64,000 nt of DNA from Cyclina sinensis (taxonomy: Eukaryota; Mollusca; Bivalvia; Venerida; Veneridae), in the NCBI GenBank assembly GCA_012932295.1, contig JAAONU010000016.1, positions 13,804,111 through 13,868,110 of the forward strand. The letters are read 5' to 3'. Shown piece by piece: positions 56,392 to 64,000 of the stretch (within the stretch, counting starts at the first letter, position 1; the number at the start of each line of letters is the position of its first letter). Below the pieces are notes generated by a model, which worked only from the letters and a program-made list of their open reading frames with translations, did no database searches and was not told the origin of the DNA. The position numbers and the translations under genes were made by a program.

Positions 56392-59300
56392 TTCATTTCA
56401 TTTTGTTTTCCTAAACAAATGTCTAAAGTTCCTACTTATGTATAAATGACTGTAATATAAACATAGGAACTGGCCATGAGATTAATTTTACAATCTGCTG
56501 TCAACTAATTTAACCATTCACAGAATTTAAGTGATTCACTTGCGACATACTGTAAAAGAAAATTATTCCAAGAAGGATCTTTATAATGCTCAAATACAAA
56601 TTTTAACAGTGAATGTGTTACCGTGAGAGCGTCCTGTGAGCCACTGTGTTTATCTGGATGCCATTTCAAGGCAAGACGCTTATAACTGGTTCGTATTGAG
56701 TCCTGATCTACTCCTGAAATATGAAACAAAAAGAGTTTTTACAGTAAATTTTGTATTAATTTCAACTGCAGCTTAAAGGGAGGTAGGGCATGCTTTTGAA
56801 TGAGGATTTCCATACTGTTATATCAGTGGCAACCATAACATTTTACAACTATAACTGAGAAATGGACTATCCTTACAACTCTCTATGGCATCAAACTAAA
56901 TCATCCACTTGTCAGCGAAATAACAATTGTATACCCTAAAAAGGTAATAAATACTGGGATTTTTTTGCACAGAATTTCACTCCCTCATACACAATCATAA
57001 ATTTGTAAGACAAAATAACAGTCCAACAAAGAGAAGAAGATTCTTAAACATTAATTTGAACCCTACTTCTAACTAATAAAACTAAATTATTGCTTCTGAA
57101 TTGAAATAAAAGAAGACGAGAAAGTTATTTGAGAACATTTGAAGCCAGCAGGAAAACTGTGTAGATAAGTACAGCAGACAGCAGATGCCACACGCTTTAT
57201 GATTTTTATGACCCAATTTGTTAAGTTTACAAGTTCTTCAAATAAATCAACATCTAGGTGATCTAAATAAAACAGAATCTTTTTCACTTTTATGAGCTTA
57301 AAATACTGGAAAACTTGAAGGAAGAAAGGGTTACTGCTGTGAACAATATGTCTATATTTTCCTTCATCATGAAAAGTCTTTATCATAAGGATAAGTGATA
57401 AGATTTTTTCTAGGGTAATGGTGACATTGGCCAGCTAGCTCAATTTGTAGAGCTACTGACTAGGGTCCTGGGGTCATGTGTTCAAGCCCATCTCAGGTGC
57501 ATTTCTCTCCCTTGGTTCATTTTACTGGTGTAAGGAGTTTAAAGGTAGGAGTACCTGGTTCAGCCTTTCAAGGGAGAAGGGGTAAGGAGTTTTATGAAAA
57601 CTCCAGAAGAACAGGTGGTAAAGCTACAGACTACAGTCATTTCATTCATGAGTTCTTTTAACATGTCTGGTGCAGTTTTCTCCCTTGTTTTGATTCATGT
57701 ACAATATTTAAAGTCTGTAACTTTCCTTGCAATACACATCTCATTACTTGAATAAATAAACTCCTCAGGTGAAAAAAAATCATCACAGTGTAATTTAAAC
57801 ATAATAATAAACAAATCTAATGCTTTTTTCCAAATAGTTTTTAAATGTACAACTAGGACTTTTTCTCCCCTCAGAAAATATTTGTTTCTATGACCAGAGG
57901 AAATAATATGATCAGCTTGAATATTCATGATCTAAACCATTAGAAAAACACAACAGAAATTTATTTACATCCAACTTGAACATGACAGTTCATCTCCAGA
58001 TATATATATGAACAATTACAACAAACTTGCAAGAAAGCAAATGCAATCATAATATTTACATCTAAAATATACCATTCTTTTATTAGCTGCTAAATCTTTT
58101 TTCATCAGTTAAAAATGTGAACACAGTATATTAACCAAGTAAATCTTAATCAATTTAAACCATGGGACTTTCAATGAATGTATATATATCTGCTAGATGT
58201 AAACAATTAGCTCTTAAGAATTTGAAAACTGTTTTTAGAAAACGTACAAGAATATATTATCAAGTACTACAACCAACATCAATTAAGTATTTGCAACAAA
58301 CAGTTTTTAAACAAGATAGATTTTATTATTACCTTGTACTACAAAATGAATGAAACAAAATATATCAGCAAAAATGCCTAACATTAGGTCTATGCAGCAA
58401 ACCATTTTCAAAGTGCAACTGCTAGCTTTAATGCCAACGCAATCAGTAACTTGAGATAATTTCTGTAAAAAGATGTGCACATGTTTTTAATTTCCAAAAG
58501 TCTCCATTGCAGAACTTGAAATTTCATCTGATATCTATCTTGTACCCTAATTTTATTGATAAAATTAAATGAGTAACCACTTTTGATGACTTTTAATTAA
58601 ACACTGACCTTTTATCAGCAGTTCACAGCATTATGATTGACTAACTGTAACAAAGTGTTTAAGTATTGTTTCATAATTCTGCACATTTATTATCTTTTCA
58701 TAATATATAATACATATTCTACTTTTTTAGTAAATCCACTCCACTAATATCCAGTACTTGTCAACTAGAAGTCATCATCACAAGATATGGAAGCACTTTT
58801 TCTTGACCATTCAATCAATCAAATATTTTCCAATCTAATTTTAATATCCTGTCTCAGAGCAATAATTTTTTCTCCTCAAAAGTGATTCTTTCTTATACAT
58901 GTATCCTCCGAAATCTGCACTATGTCTTACAACTTCACTTTTTTTCTGGCTGATTATTAGCCTCTTCACAGTCAAAGAACAAAAACCTCAAAGATAAGGC
59001 CCTACTAAAGTAAACTAGGTTATCTTTCTTCATGATCGAGTTTCAAATTACAGCATGGCTGACTTCTAATCTTACATAACACAGTCTAAAGTAAGCAAGG
59101 CTTAAAACACAACCAGTATATAGATTTAAACTACTGGTTAATCTCTGATGTGTTTTCAGTTTATCAAATTTTGAGCAAAAGTTTTTTCTTTTATTCTAGA
59201 GTGAAAAAATGGATGACTCTATAAAGAATTGTAAAATCAGGAGCTTATTACTTTGTTGTAAGTTTATTCACATATTTACAAACTAATTATGCACCTCACA

Positions 59301-60703
59301 TAATAAACTTCTGACCCCTGTGTCCCTGAGACATATTTTAAAGAACATATTGATATTTAAGGTACATGTATGTTTTGTTTCTGAAACTTTCACCATTAAT
59401 ATTTCTTTGTTTCATTTAACAGCATTGAAATATAGGAGTATGTATGTCTGCTTTCTTCGTTGTTTTTCTGTAGACATTCAATGAGTCAAGTATGTGACAT
59501 AGGAGCATGGTCCAGGAGCGTATCTATCTGGCAGATTTTGCTTTATTTCCCCTTCGGAAAGTAGCGAGAACTAGTAAGAAGATAAAATTGCGCACTGATC
59601 CAAAGGGGGTCACTCTAATGTAACATTGTGGATAACATGGCGTATGTCACTCCTTTGTTTTCTGTATCAAAAATATCGGAGCCAAGGTAATTTTTTGAAA
59701 GTTGAGATTTCACTTAAATAGGACTGAACATTTCATTTCTATTCTTCTGCAAGGGAAATAAATCAAAATTCCACCAAATAAAGTCCACTGTGCTCCTATG
59801 GTACGTATAGAAGTGTTACAGAAAATTCCTGTTAATTAAAACCAAATGTACATGAACCGTTCAAATAAAATGCAGAAATCATAATTTATACTTTTAAGTT
59901 TATTCACATGCAATGAGCTGATTGCTCCGTAAGTCCTGAAAACATTGGGATTTTCCATTTTAATGGGTCCTTTCATGAAGTCTTGTTATTAAAAATCTTT
60001 TTAGATATACTAAAGGTTTATATATTGAATAGCTTACTAACATAGTTTATACATTCGGAAAAGTTGAGTATTGTTTGTATTCCATTATGTGTATAAACAT
60101 CTATAAAATAGTGAGTAACTGGAAGTATAGCTGATAAAACTGCACACATTGCATATATTGAGTAGCTTACTAACATAGTTTATACATTCATCTTTTTCTG
60201 AAGTTGTAAAGCTATAACTAGTAAGTAATTAAAATAAAATCAAACAGCCATATTATTTTAACCAGCTACTTATTAATTTAAACTGCATTGTACATTGTAC
60301 ATAACATGTTTGTTGTAAATATCAACTACAGTATGGCAGGTAGTTGAAACATTTATCATGTTTATAAAAAGACAAAAAAATGTTGCAACTTCGTGTCAAA
60401 CTAGTTCTTATTAACATCCACTAGCCATAATCCTGAAAATTTCAAAATGTTAATAGATTTTTTTTAGGATGCAGATTAAGAGTTTTGAATTAGTGTTAAA
60501 ACAAAAGTTAACCATAACAAATAGAGAATAATAGGTTAGTAATTTAATAAATATTTATTATAATTTATGTCACCTTGGTTTTCAATCAGATATTCAAGGA
60601 ATATTTATCAAAAGCAGAAATACCAGGCTGACAGACACTTCCCCCCAAAACACACATTACCCTTTCTAGTGTTTCTCCCATAGGTGACAGTATCACTGAG
60701 CAT
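31704..60703 (-). CDS. TTC31-like: TTC31-like multidomain protein: J domain, TPR, UBA, RRM and CCCH finger
   Basis: Twenty exons in transcription order: 60703-60661 (tentative), 56713-56622, 56048-55980, 54810-54762, 54044-53878, 52385-52302, 51634-51578, 50393-50314, 49864-49834, 49468-49300, 49061-48971, 48227-48177, 47614-47524, 47040-46936, 46593-46503, 44459-44351, 43486-43397, 41793-41691, 40248-40133, 31884-31704. All sites are GT-AG and phases match, giving 1869 nt (622 aa plus TAG). Order: J domain with HPD at 33-35; acidic segment; K/R-rich segment (RNAEELITEEEKEKRRAEKR) as in human TTC31; TPRs at about 283-385 (FFGNRSYC, as in TTC31); UBA at 394-423; acidic linker; RRM at about 467-540; CCCH finger at 588-606. 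The TPR and K/R segments support a TTC31 relative. J domains recruit Hsp70, UBA binds ubiquitin, RRM and CCCH bind RNA, so a link between protein quality control and RNA is an inference. Human TTC31 as I recall it lacks the J, UBA and RRM parts. The 5' end is uncertain; exons 2-20 are firm. Confidence 0.82.
31885..40132 (-). other. 8.2 kb last intron of the TTC31-like gene
   Basis: AT-rich, with no conserved ORF on either strand. It contains a two-copy 34 bp direct repeat at 32353-32420 (tgtggtttcagccaat core), a dispersed-repeat fragment at about 35280-35470 and a C-rich run near 38365-38384. Confidence 0.55.
32353..32420. repeat. Two tandem copies of a 34 bp sequence
   Basis: tgtggtttcagccaat(t/c)ag followed by (a/t)ggctgcat is repeated back to back with a few differences. 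Confidence 0.8.
40133..43486 (-). CDS. RRM-encoding exons of the TTC31-like gene
   Basis: Exons 43486-43397, 41793-41691 and 40248-40133 encode one RNA-recognition motif. RNP2 is ALWVGN in the first exon. RNP1 is KYCAFVNF in the second, with the aromatic/hydrophobic core kept. The final strand, VECGGQRLLIKF, is in the third. The domain is split by two introns, one carrying an 814 bp MITE and the other the 29 bp minisatellite. Confidence 0.85.
40439..41159. repeat. 29 bp minisatellite, 25 copies, in an intron of the TTC31-like gene
   Basis: The unit is tcaagcaattttattggctc followed by attcttcta; tttatt recurs every 29 bp from 40448 to 41144, giving 25 copies. Variants are aattt/agttt and attcttc/atttttc, spread in blocks. 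The unit lacks stop codons in all three plus-strand frames, which creates three overlapping false ORFs of about 245 codons. On the minus strand, the sense strand of the host gene, every unit carries gCCAATAAAa, joining a CCAAT pentamer and an AATAAA hexamer. Confidence 0.97.
41407..41640. repeat. Dispersed repeat fragment
   Basis: Unconserved sequence ending in ttatgacggacagacagc, the same type of ending as other bivalve dispersed repeats in this window (25500, 52930, 53190). Confidence 0.45.
42378..43191. mobile_element. 814 bp MITE with 22 bp inverted ends, copy 1
   Basis: The left end cagtacgtgccaggaggaac and the right end gttcctcctggcgcgtactg are inverted repeats with one mismatch. TA dinucleotides flank both sides (42376-42377, 43192-43193). 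The ends are unusually CpG-rich for this genome, with subterminal cgaggtcgtcgcggac and gatgtcgagacatcgagg blocks, and the middle is AT-rich. No coding capacity. The TA target and CAGT...ACTG ends suit a Tc1/mariner-type non-autonomous element. It sits in the intron between the first and second RRM exons. Confidence 0.9.
43653..43985. mobile_element. Possible small element rich in ACTGTCA motifs
   Basis: The left side has tactgtcag, ttactgtcgg and atactgtcaccc in succession. The right side has the inverted words ttgacagt and ctgacagtg. This gives a loosely palindromic block of about 330 bp. The borders and any target duplication are not clear. Confidence 0.35.
44351..44459 (-). CDS. Acidic linker exon of the TTC31-like gene
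   Basis: It joins the UBA exon (phase 1) to the first RRM exon (phase 2) and encodes residues 424-459, including VYVSDDEEFTAASQ. It is Ser/Asp/Glu-rich and probably disordered. Confidence 0.8.
45703..46488. mobile_element. MITE of about 786 bp with inverted ends, next to the UBA exon
   Basis: The left end tactgtggtatcattta is matched by the right end aaaatgataccacagta. TA lies outside both ends (45701-45702, 46489-46490). Subterminal segments are rich in cgcg-containing words (tttcgcgcaaa, gcgcgaaatacgcg). No ORF of note. Its TA target site ends ten bases before the 5' splice site dinucleotide of the UBA exon of the TTC31-like gene. Confidence 0.85.
46503..46593 (-). CDS. UBA-domain exon of the TTC31-like gene
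   Basis: It encodes residues 394-423, EMGFTRQQAEAAIKKYG followed by TVQAALDSLLAG, a close match to ubiquitin-associated domains (the MGF loop, then helix 2, then the ...AAL..LL helix). Entry is phase 0 and exit phase 1 (donor gttg|gtaagt). Nearly the whole domain is in this one exon. Confidence 0.88.
46936..49061 (-). CDS. TPR-encoding exons of the TTC31-like gene
   Basis: Exons 49061-48971, 48227-48177, 47614-47524 and 47040-46936 encode about three tetratricopeptide repeats: GNEMAHLGHYNAAIELFSEA; then FFGNRSYCYDRIQQYEKALK; then GYFRQGRALAGLKMFPEAEQ. The FGNRS(Y/F)C and W-P-(K/R)-G-(Y/L)-FR-x-G-(R/K)-AL signatures match human TTC31, which is the main basis for the gene name. Confidence 0.88.
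47880..48150 (-). mobile_element. tRNA-headed SINE-like element
   Basis: Read on the minus strand, the right end gives tagagcatcagattgtcaat followed by a B-box-like ttcaaacccc. This is the 3' part of a tRNA-like head, continued by a body with ccaggtggtcggtcc in plus orientation. The first part of the head (A box) is truncated. Confidence 0.5.
52163..52280. repeat. About four copies of a ~30 bp tandem repeat
   Basis: aattttgaaggcagggtcaa followed by tgttacaat is repeated, with the final copies shortened. It lies in an intron of the TTC31-like gene. Confidence 0.8.
52480..52990. repeat. Bivalve-type dispersed repeat, gagccggtcgaactg ... ctttggatagcataa
   Basis: It contains two internal copies of gtagtttcagagttatgtcc and the motif gcggacagacggacaaag near its end. 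No open frame. Repeats of this kind are common in bivalve introns. Confidence 0.55.
53050..53760. repeat. Further dispersed repeats of the same general type
   Basis: One fragment (53050-53215) includes gttttggagatgtagtgagg and ggacggacgggcagacaatg. A second (about 53370-53760) includes cttgactgtttctgagaaaa and ends gaaaagtggagc. They are not genic. Confidence 0.5.
55270..55795. mobile_element. TAATTAC-rich AT element, second block
   Basis: Degenerate aattacatt/attacattac words fill the block, which ends in tcacccctggtctgg, similar to the end of the element at 31329-31554. Probably the same family; the left border is unclear. Confidence 0.4.
55980..56713 (-). CDS. J-domain exons of the TTC31-like gene
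   Basis: Exon 56713-56622 encodes VDQDSIRTSYKRLALKWHPD and the following K-H, which is helix II and the HPD loop of a DnaJ domain. Exon 56048-55980 continues with KFKLVSKSYKRLT, helix III. The HPD triad needed to stimulate Hsp70 is intact. The helix I region before it is not typical, so the N-terminal half of the domain is weak or lies in an unrecognised exon. Confidence 0.85.
56343..56386. repeat. Run of 44 T
   Basis: A homopolymer in the intron after J-domain exon 2 of the TTC31-like gene. On the gene's sense strand it is poly(A). It could be a retroposed tail, but no element or target duplication is recognisable beside it. Confidence 0.9.
57425..57670 (+). mobile_element. tRNA-headed SINE-like element
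   Basis: The head ggccagctagctcaatttgt then agagctactgactag has a good A box. A B-box-like gtgttcaagccc follows about 50 bp later. The tail has two loose copies of a gtaaggagttt motif. The acceptor-stem halves do not pair, so this is not a working tRNA. Confidence 0.6.
57671..60660. other. Presumed first intron of the TTC31-like gene
   Basis: AT-rich. It has a 36 bp direct repeat (tatattgaatagcttactaa and following) at 60021-60056 and 60154-60189. A small GC-richer patch at 59500-59690 includes a possible plus-strand start exon (see findings). Nothing else recognised. Confidence 0.45.
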
Positions 60704-60710
60704 AAAACCT
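60661..60710 (-). CDS. Tentative 5' exon of the TTC31-like gene
   Basis: A very good acceptor (tttttgtttttag) and donor (agaaagg|gtaatg) on the minus strand bound a 50 nt exon. Its phase-1 exit fits the J-domain exon at 56713. Read in that frame it gives GFMLSDTVTYGRNTRK; the ATG is 60703-60701. Against it: the segment is part of a local inverted duplication with a partial copy at 61550, and the encoded residues are not a typical J-domain helix I. It could be coding or 5' UTR. Confidence 0.45.
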
Positions 60711-61610
60711 CTAAAAACAAAAACAAAAAATTCAACTTTTTACTAATATATCTACAAGGTATATTTCATGCAGGACCGTCGATTTTTCTGAGTACTACAA
60801 TCCATGTTAATTCAGTAACAATATTGAAAATGTTATAATTTTCGCAATATATATATTCTAAATAAATTATCTGCACATTATTTTGAAAATCAGTCCAATA
60901 CCTTGCGAGCAATGAAGTAATATGTAAAATACCTAATCGAGAACATCACTGAGGTGACTAAGAATCTGGGTAAAATTCCTCGAAATCTCCTAAAAATTGG
61001 TGTTTCTAACACTGTCTGTATAGTAATTTATGTCAGTATTTAATGAAAATAATAGATGATCATTTTTACCCACAGAAATCCCTTTACTTATATTGTTTGT
61101 TTGTGCTTCGCGTTAAAATATTTAATTTTTTCAGGTAATCCTACTTTCATTTCACCATGTTTGTTAGTGACATCAGCCAATTCAGTTTTAAGTCTAGTTT
61201 TTTCATTGGCTTATTGGGACACACCTCCAGATAATTAACTAATGAAAACAGTAATAACAAAAACCATTCGGAATATTTCGAAAGCGATCAAGTGCAGAAA
61301 GAAAATAGAACAATGGTTATGGGAAGAAAACAGTCTGATATGTTTAACAAAACAATCTGTGTTAGTGCATTAAATTGTTCAGTATTTTGATACATTGTTA
61401 CGATGTTGATCTTTAACTCTCTTACCATTTTCTAACAAAAATAATTGCAAACATTTTGAAAACAGAAGTCACCTCAGTGATGTTCCTGGTTGTTCCGTAT
61501 GAAATACACCTTGTAGATATAAAAGTTTAAAAAATTTATTTTTTTTGATTCTAGATGTTGTATGCTCAGTGATACTGTCACCTGTGGTTTCTCCCAATGC
61601 AGTTTCAGGT
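60661..61610. repeat. Local inverted duplication around 61.2 kb
   Basis: The left arm (about 60661-60950) and the right arm (about 61470-61595) are reverse complements in pieces: agtcacctcagtgatgttc, then (t/c)atgaaata(t/c)accttgtagat, then a T-rich tract and ag, then tatgctcagtgatactgtca. Indels separate these blocks. The arms include the tentative 5' exon and the 3' end of its upstream intron. Confidence 0.75.
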
Positions 61611-62550
61611 TGTCAATATATTTGGACTATCAATGCAGTTTTACAGTACGTGCCAGGAGGAACTCTGGTTTTCCTCGAGGTCGTTGCAGACCACCCATTC
61701 CGTAAAACGCGACCAAATCCACCGCATTTCGAGGATCCCCGCCGCGGACATGGTCACTAAATATCGGAGGCGGATGTCCGCTAAATGGTTCCGCGAACAT
61801 TTTCACAGGTATAATTATTGATATCGAGGCTCTCACAGTTCCCGATTAAATGCATTTCGGCGAATTTAACGCTTTAAAAATATCAAATAAATGAATAAAA
61901 CTCTCATTCTGATGCATTTGTTTACGAATGCTCCTATTTGTTAACGTAAAGAATGACAATTCAAAGCAATTGCTTCTTGAAACAGTTGACCGTTTTTTTC
62001 AGAAAATAAACTGACTGGTTTCCGATTGCGACGTGTTAAAACTGTTTTCCTATTTAAAGAAAATAAACAACATGTAAACACTACTGTGACATCAGTTCTG
62101 TATCGTATAAGCACTTGGCAAAAATTATTGATCGATTTTGCTATATAATAACAAGCGTTTTTAAAATTTCAACGACAGAAGAACACAATAAACCTACACA
62201 GCAAATGTATTTGAAGTTTGGTTTTAATTTTTCCAAATGTCACATAACTGGTAGACGGTCGTTTCATTAAATGTTCAGCTTATCCAGGTGAGTTATCACC
62301 CTAATTAATTTCCTGTTGGTTGTGTAATATCGCCAAGATATTTCGCGATGTCGAGACATCGAGGACGTCCGTCTTTTCCCTCGTTGTTGTGGCGGATATT
62401 TCTTTTTCCGCGTCCGTGCAAAAAAGAGGAAAATTCCAGTTCCTCTTGGTGCATACTGTTGGTTGTCAATATATTTGGACTACCAATGCAGTTTTAGGTG
62501 CTACAACTTCTATTAATGCATGTCAATACATCTGGACTGTCAAGGCGTGT
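61608..62550. repeat. Tandem ~36 bp repeat split by a MITE
   Basis: ggttgtcaatatatttggac then tatcaatgcagttt occurs just before the MITE (61608-61643) and again just after it (62461-62496). A looser copy lies near 62520 (gtcaatacatctggactgtc). The MITE thus landed at the boundary of pre-existing tandem copies. Confidence 0.85.
61644..62458. mobile_element. 815 bp MITE with inverted ends, copy 2
   Basis: Same family as the element at 42378-43191, alignable over its whole length with small indels. The ends are cagtacgtgccaggaggaac and gttcctcttggtgcatactg. The target site is TA on the left and TT on the right, consistent with a decayed TA duplication. Confidence 0.9.
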
Positions 62551-62899
62551 TGTACACATGTTTTCATTTTCTACAATTCTAATAATGAGCCAAAGGATAA
62601 CCCACAAGACCTTGAAATAGCCAGGTTCGAAATTAAGCTCACATGCTCACAATTTCTGAAAAATGTAACTTGTGTAAGTTGTTTTCACCAGATGAAAAGT
62701 ACCGTGCACCTGTTTAATATGTGCACATCGGCAAATTGTGTATAACCACTGTATATTGTTGAAAGTGCTTGTTTAGCTGCCAATTCTAAACTGTTGTGTT
62801 AAAGAAACACTTCAACTTTAATTTCAACTTATTACTGCCAACAGTCAAGGAAGTGCCTAGACACTGCCAACATTCAATACTGACTATACTAGGCAGGCA

Positions 62900-63070
62900 A
62901 GTTCTTGCAAGCTATATGATGACTGCTTCCTGGATTCATACCAGTATTCATGCCGGAAGTGAATAAAGTGGAATGTCACTGGAGACTATCACTTCAGATG
63001 GGGTTCGAACCAGCAACCTTCGGATCAGGAGTCTGGCGCTCTAACCCCTCGACCACTGCTCCTCCTAATA
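62900..63070 (-). mobile_element. tRNA-headed SINE-like element
   Basis: On the minus strand, gcagtggtcgaggggttaga has an A-box form and gctggttcgaacccc is a near-perfect B box. The acceptor-stem halves do not pair, so a functional tRNA is unlikely. The body shares tgactgcttcctggattca with sequence at about 45467-45487, indicating another copy there. Confidence 0.6.
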
Positions 63071-64000
63071 AAGACTGCTGATAACCTGCTTAGCATTAAG
63101 TACAGTAGTAACCTTATTATCATTCTTCACATTTAGAGCAAACAATCTCTAGAGATTTTGTGCAGGAAAATCTTTGAAATTTTGAAAATTATCACTTAAT
63201 TCACTTTTGGCATGTAAAATTTTTATTTTGCGAGTCAACAAGAAAGTTGCTCACAATAAAATGTGAGTGCCAGTATTTGCCAAATGGCAGTGTCTAGAGG
63301 TACGGATCCGTACCCCTAGACAAATCAAAACATCTGGAGAACTACTTGTATTAACTAGTGATTCTGATTCGTCGTACAGTTTAATTTTGTTACTATGAAT
63401 TCTATGAAACTCTGTGACATCATTCTATTTCTTCATTTTAAAAAGCGATGGTAAAAAAAACTTGATTAAAAAAAACCTTGAGCTCAGACAAGATATTCCG
63501 CGCAACAGCCGACAGATTTGTAATATTTATACTTGCTTACTATGTTATTGTTTAATATCAATAGTGTGCAGCACAGGAAAAATGCATATTCAAATAAACA
63601 TTAAGAATAGATCTGTTGTATTAAAGATATATCAAGCAGGGCTCTCACTTGGGTCAAAATTTTGGGAGTAGTGACTTCTCCCTAAGGCAAGATTTGGGAG
63701 AAGTCAGAAGACTCCAGGGAGAAGTTAGTGCTAGCAATGCCAGTTCCATTAGTGAATGACAATGACAGATAGCAAATGTGTTGAGTGATTTTTATTCAAC
63801 TTACTGTTAAAAACTAATGTGACATCCAAATTCAGTAAGTTTTTTGTGAAAAGTCTGGGATGTGCTTCCAGTTTCACCAGATTTTTTTGAACAAAATTAC
63901 AAACAATTTTTAGATGTAAATTATGCTGATTCAATTTTAACTGTTTCTTTCAAAAGTAACTACGACAGAAATATTCAAGTGTTAGAGAAATAGAAACTTT
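63071..64000. other. Window end, no gene recognised
   Basis: AT-rich. A block at about 63640-63735 repeats gggagaagt and ggagtagtgacttctccct motifs and looks like a dispersed repeat fragment. Missing 5' exons of the TTC31-like gene may lie here or beyond the window. Confidence 0.4.

Noticed and set aside
57087..57386. 99-codon minus-strand ORF near the J-domain exons
   Set aside because: Tested as a possible helix I exon of the J domain, but the sequence is unconserved in appearance and its phase and splice sites do not fit.
61545..62745. Plus-strand ORFs across the second MITE
   Set aside because: They run through transposon termini and differ between the two MITE copies; no conserved domain.
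62997..63064. Functional tRNA gene on the minus strand
   Set aside because: Good A and B boxes, but the acceptor stem does not pair and the body continues as a repeat shared with about 45467. It fits a SINE head.

Overview
This is an AT-rich animal nuclear window with spliced genes, long introns and many interspersed repeats. DM9 domains, a mitochondria-eating-protein-type gene, tRNA-derived SINE heads and 'ggacagacgg'-type dispersed repeats point to a mollusc, most likely a bivalve. That placement is inference. Exons were joined by hand from splice signals and reading phase. For the three plus-strand genes complete in the window and for the minus-strand gene, the exon lengths sum to an exact multiple of three.

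Layout. (1) 1415-6379, plus: the last four coding exons of an SLC16 monocarboxylate-transporter-like gene, 5' part missing. (2) 8311-15809, plus: an eight-exon EFCC1/CCDC48-like EF-hand and coiled-coil protein of 548 aa. Intron 1 carries a long-inverted-repeat transposon. The last intron ends in an array of twenty units that each repeat the final 3' splice site. (3) 17439-20553, plus: a six-exon protein of 452 aa with a SPATA18/MIEAP-type C-terminal domain and a GC-AG first intron. (4) 22247-24910, plus: a three-exon protein of 502 aa with a CCDC17-like C2HC finger, two DM9 motifs and a tail of 21-residue repeats. (5) 60703 down to 31704, minus: a 20-exon TTC31-like gene of about 622 aa. It joins a J domain, a charged K/R-rich segment, TPRs, a UBA domain, an RRM and a CCCH zinc finger. 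Genes 4 and 5 converge.

The rest is introns and intergenic DNA with several non-autonomous elements: two copies of an ~815 bp MITE with TA targets, a MITE ending 10 bp beyond the TA site next to a 5' splice site, three tRNA-headed SINE-like elements, and minisatellites. The two most distinctive signals are the splice-acceptor array at 14910-15732 and a 25-copy, 29 bp minisatellite at 40439-41159. The latter puts an AATAAA hexamer per unit on the sense strand of the TTC31-like gene. The genes do not form an evident pathway.
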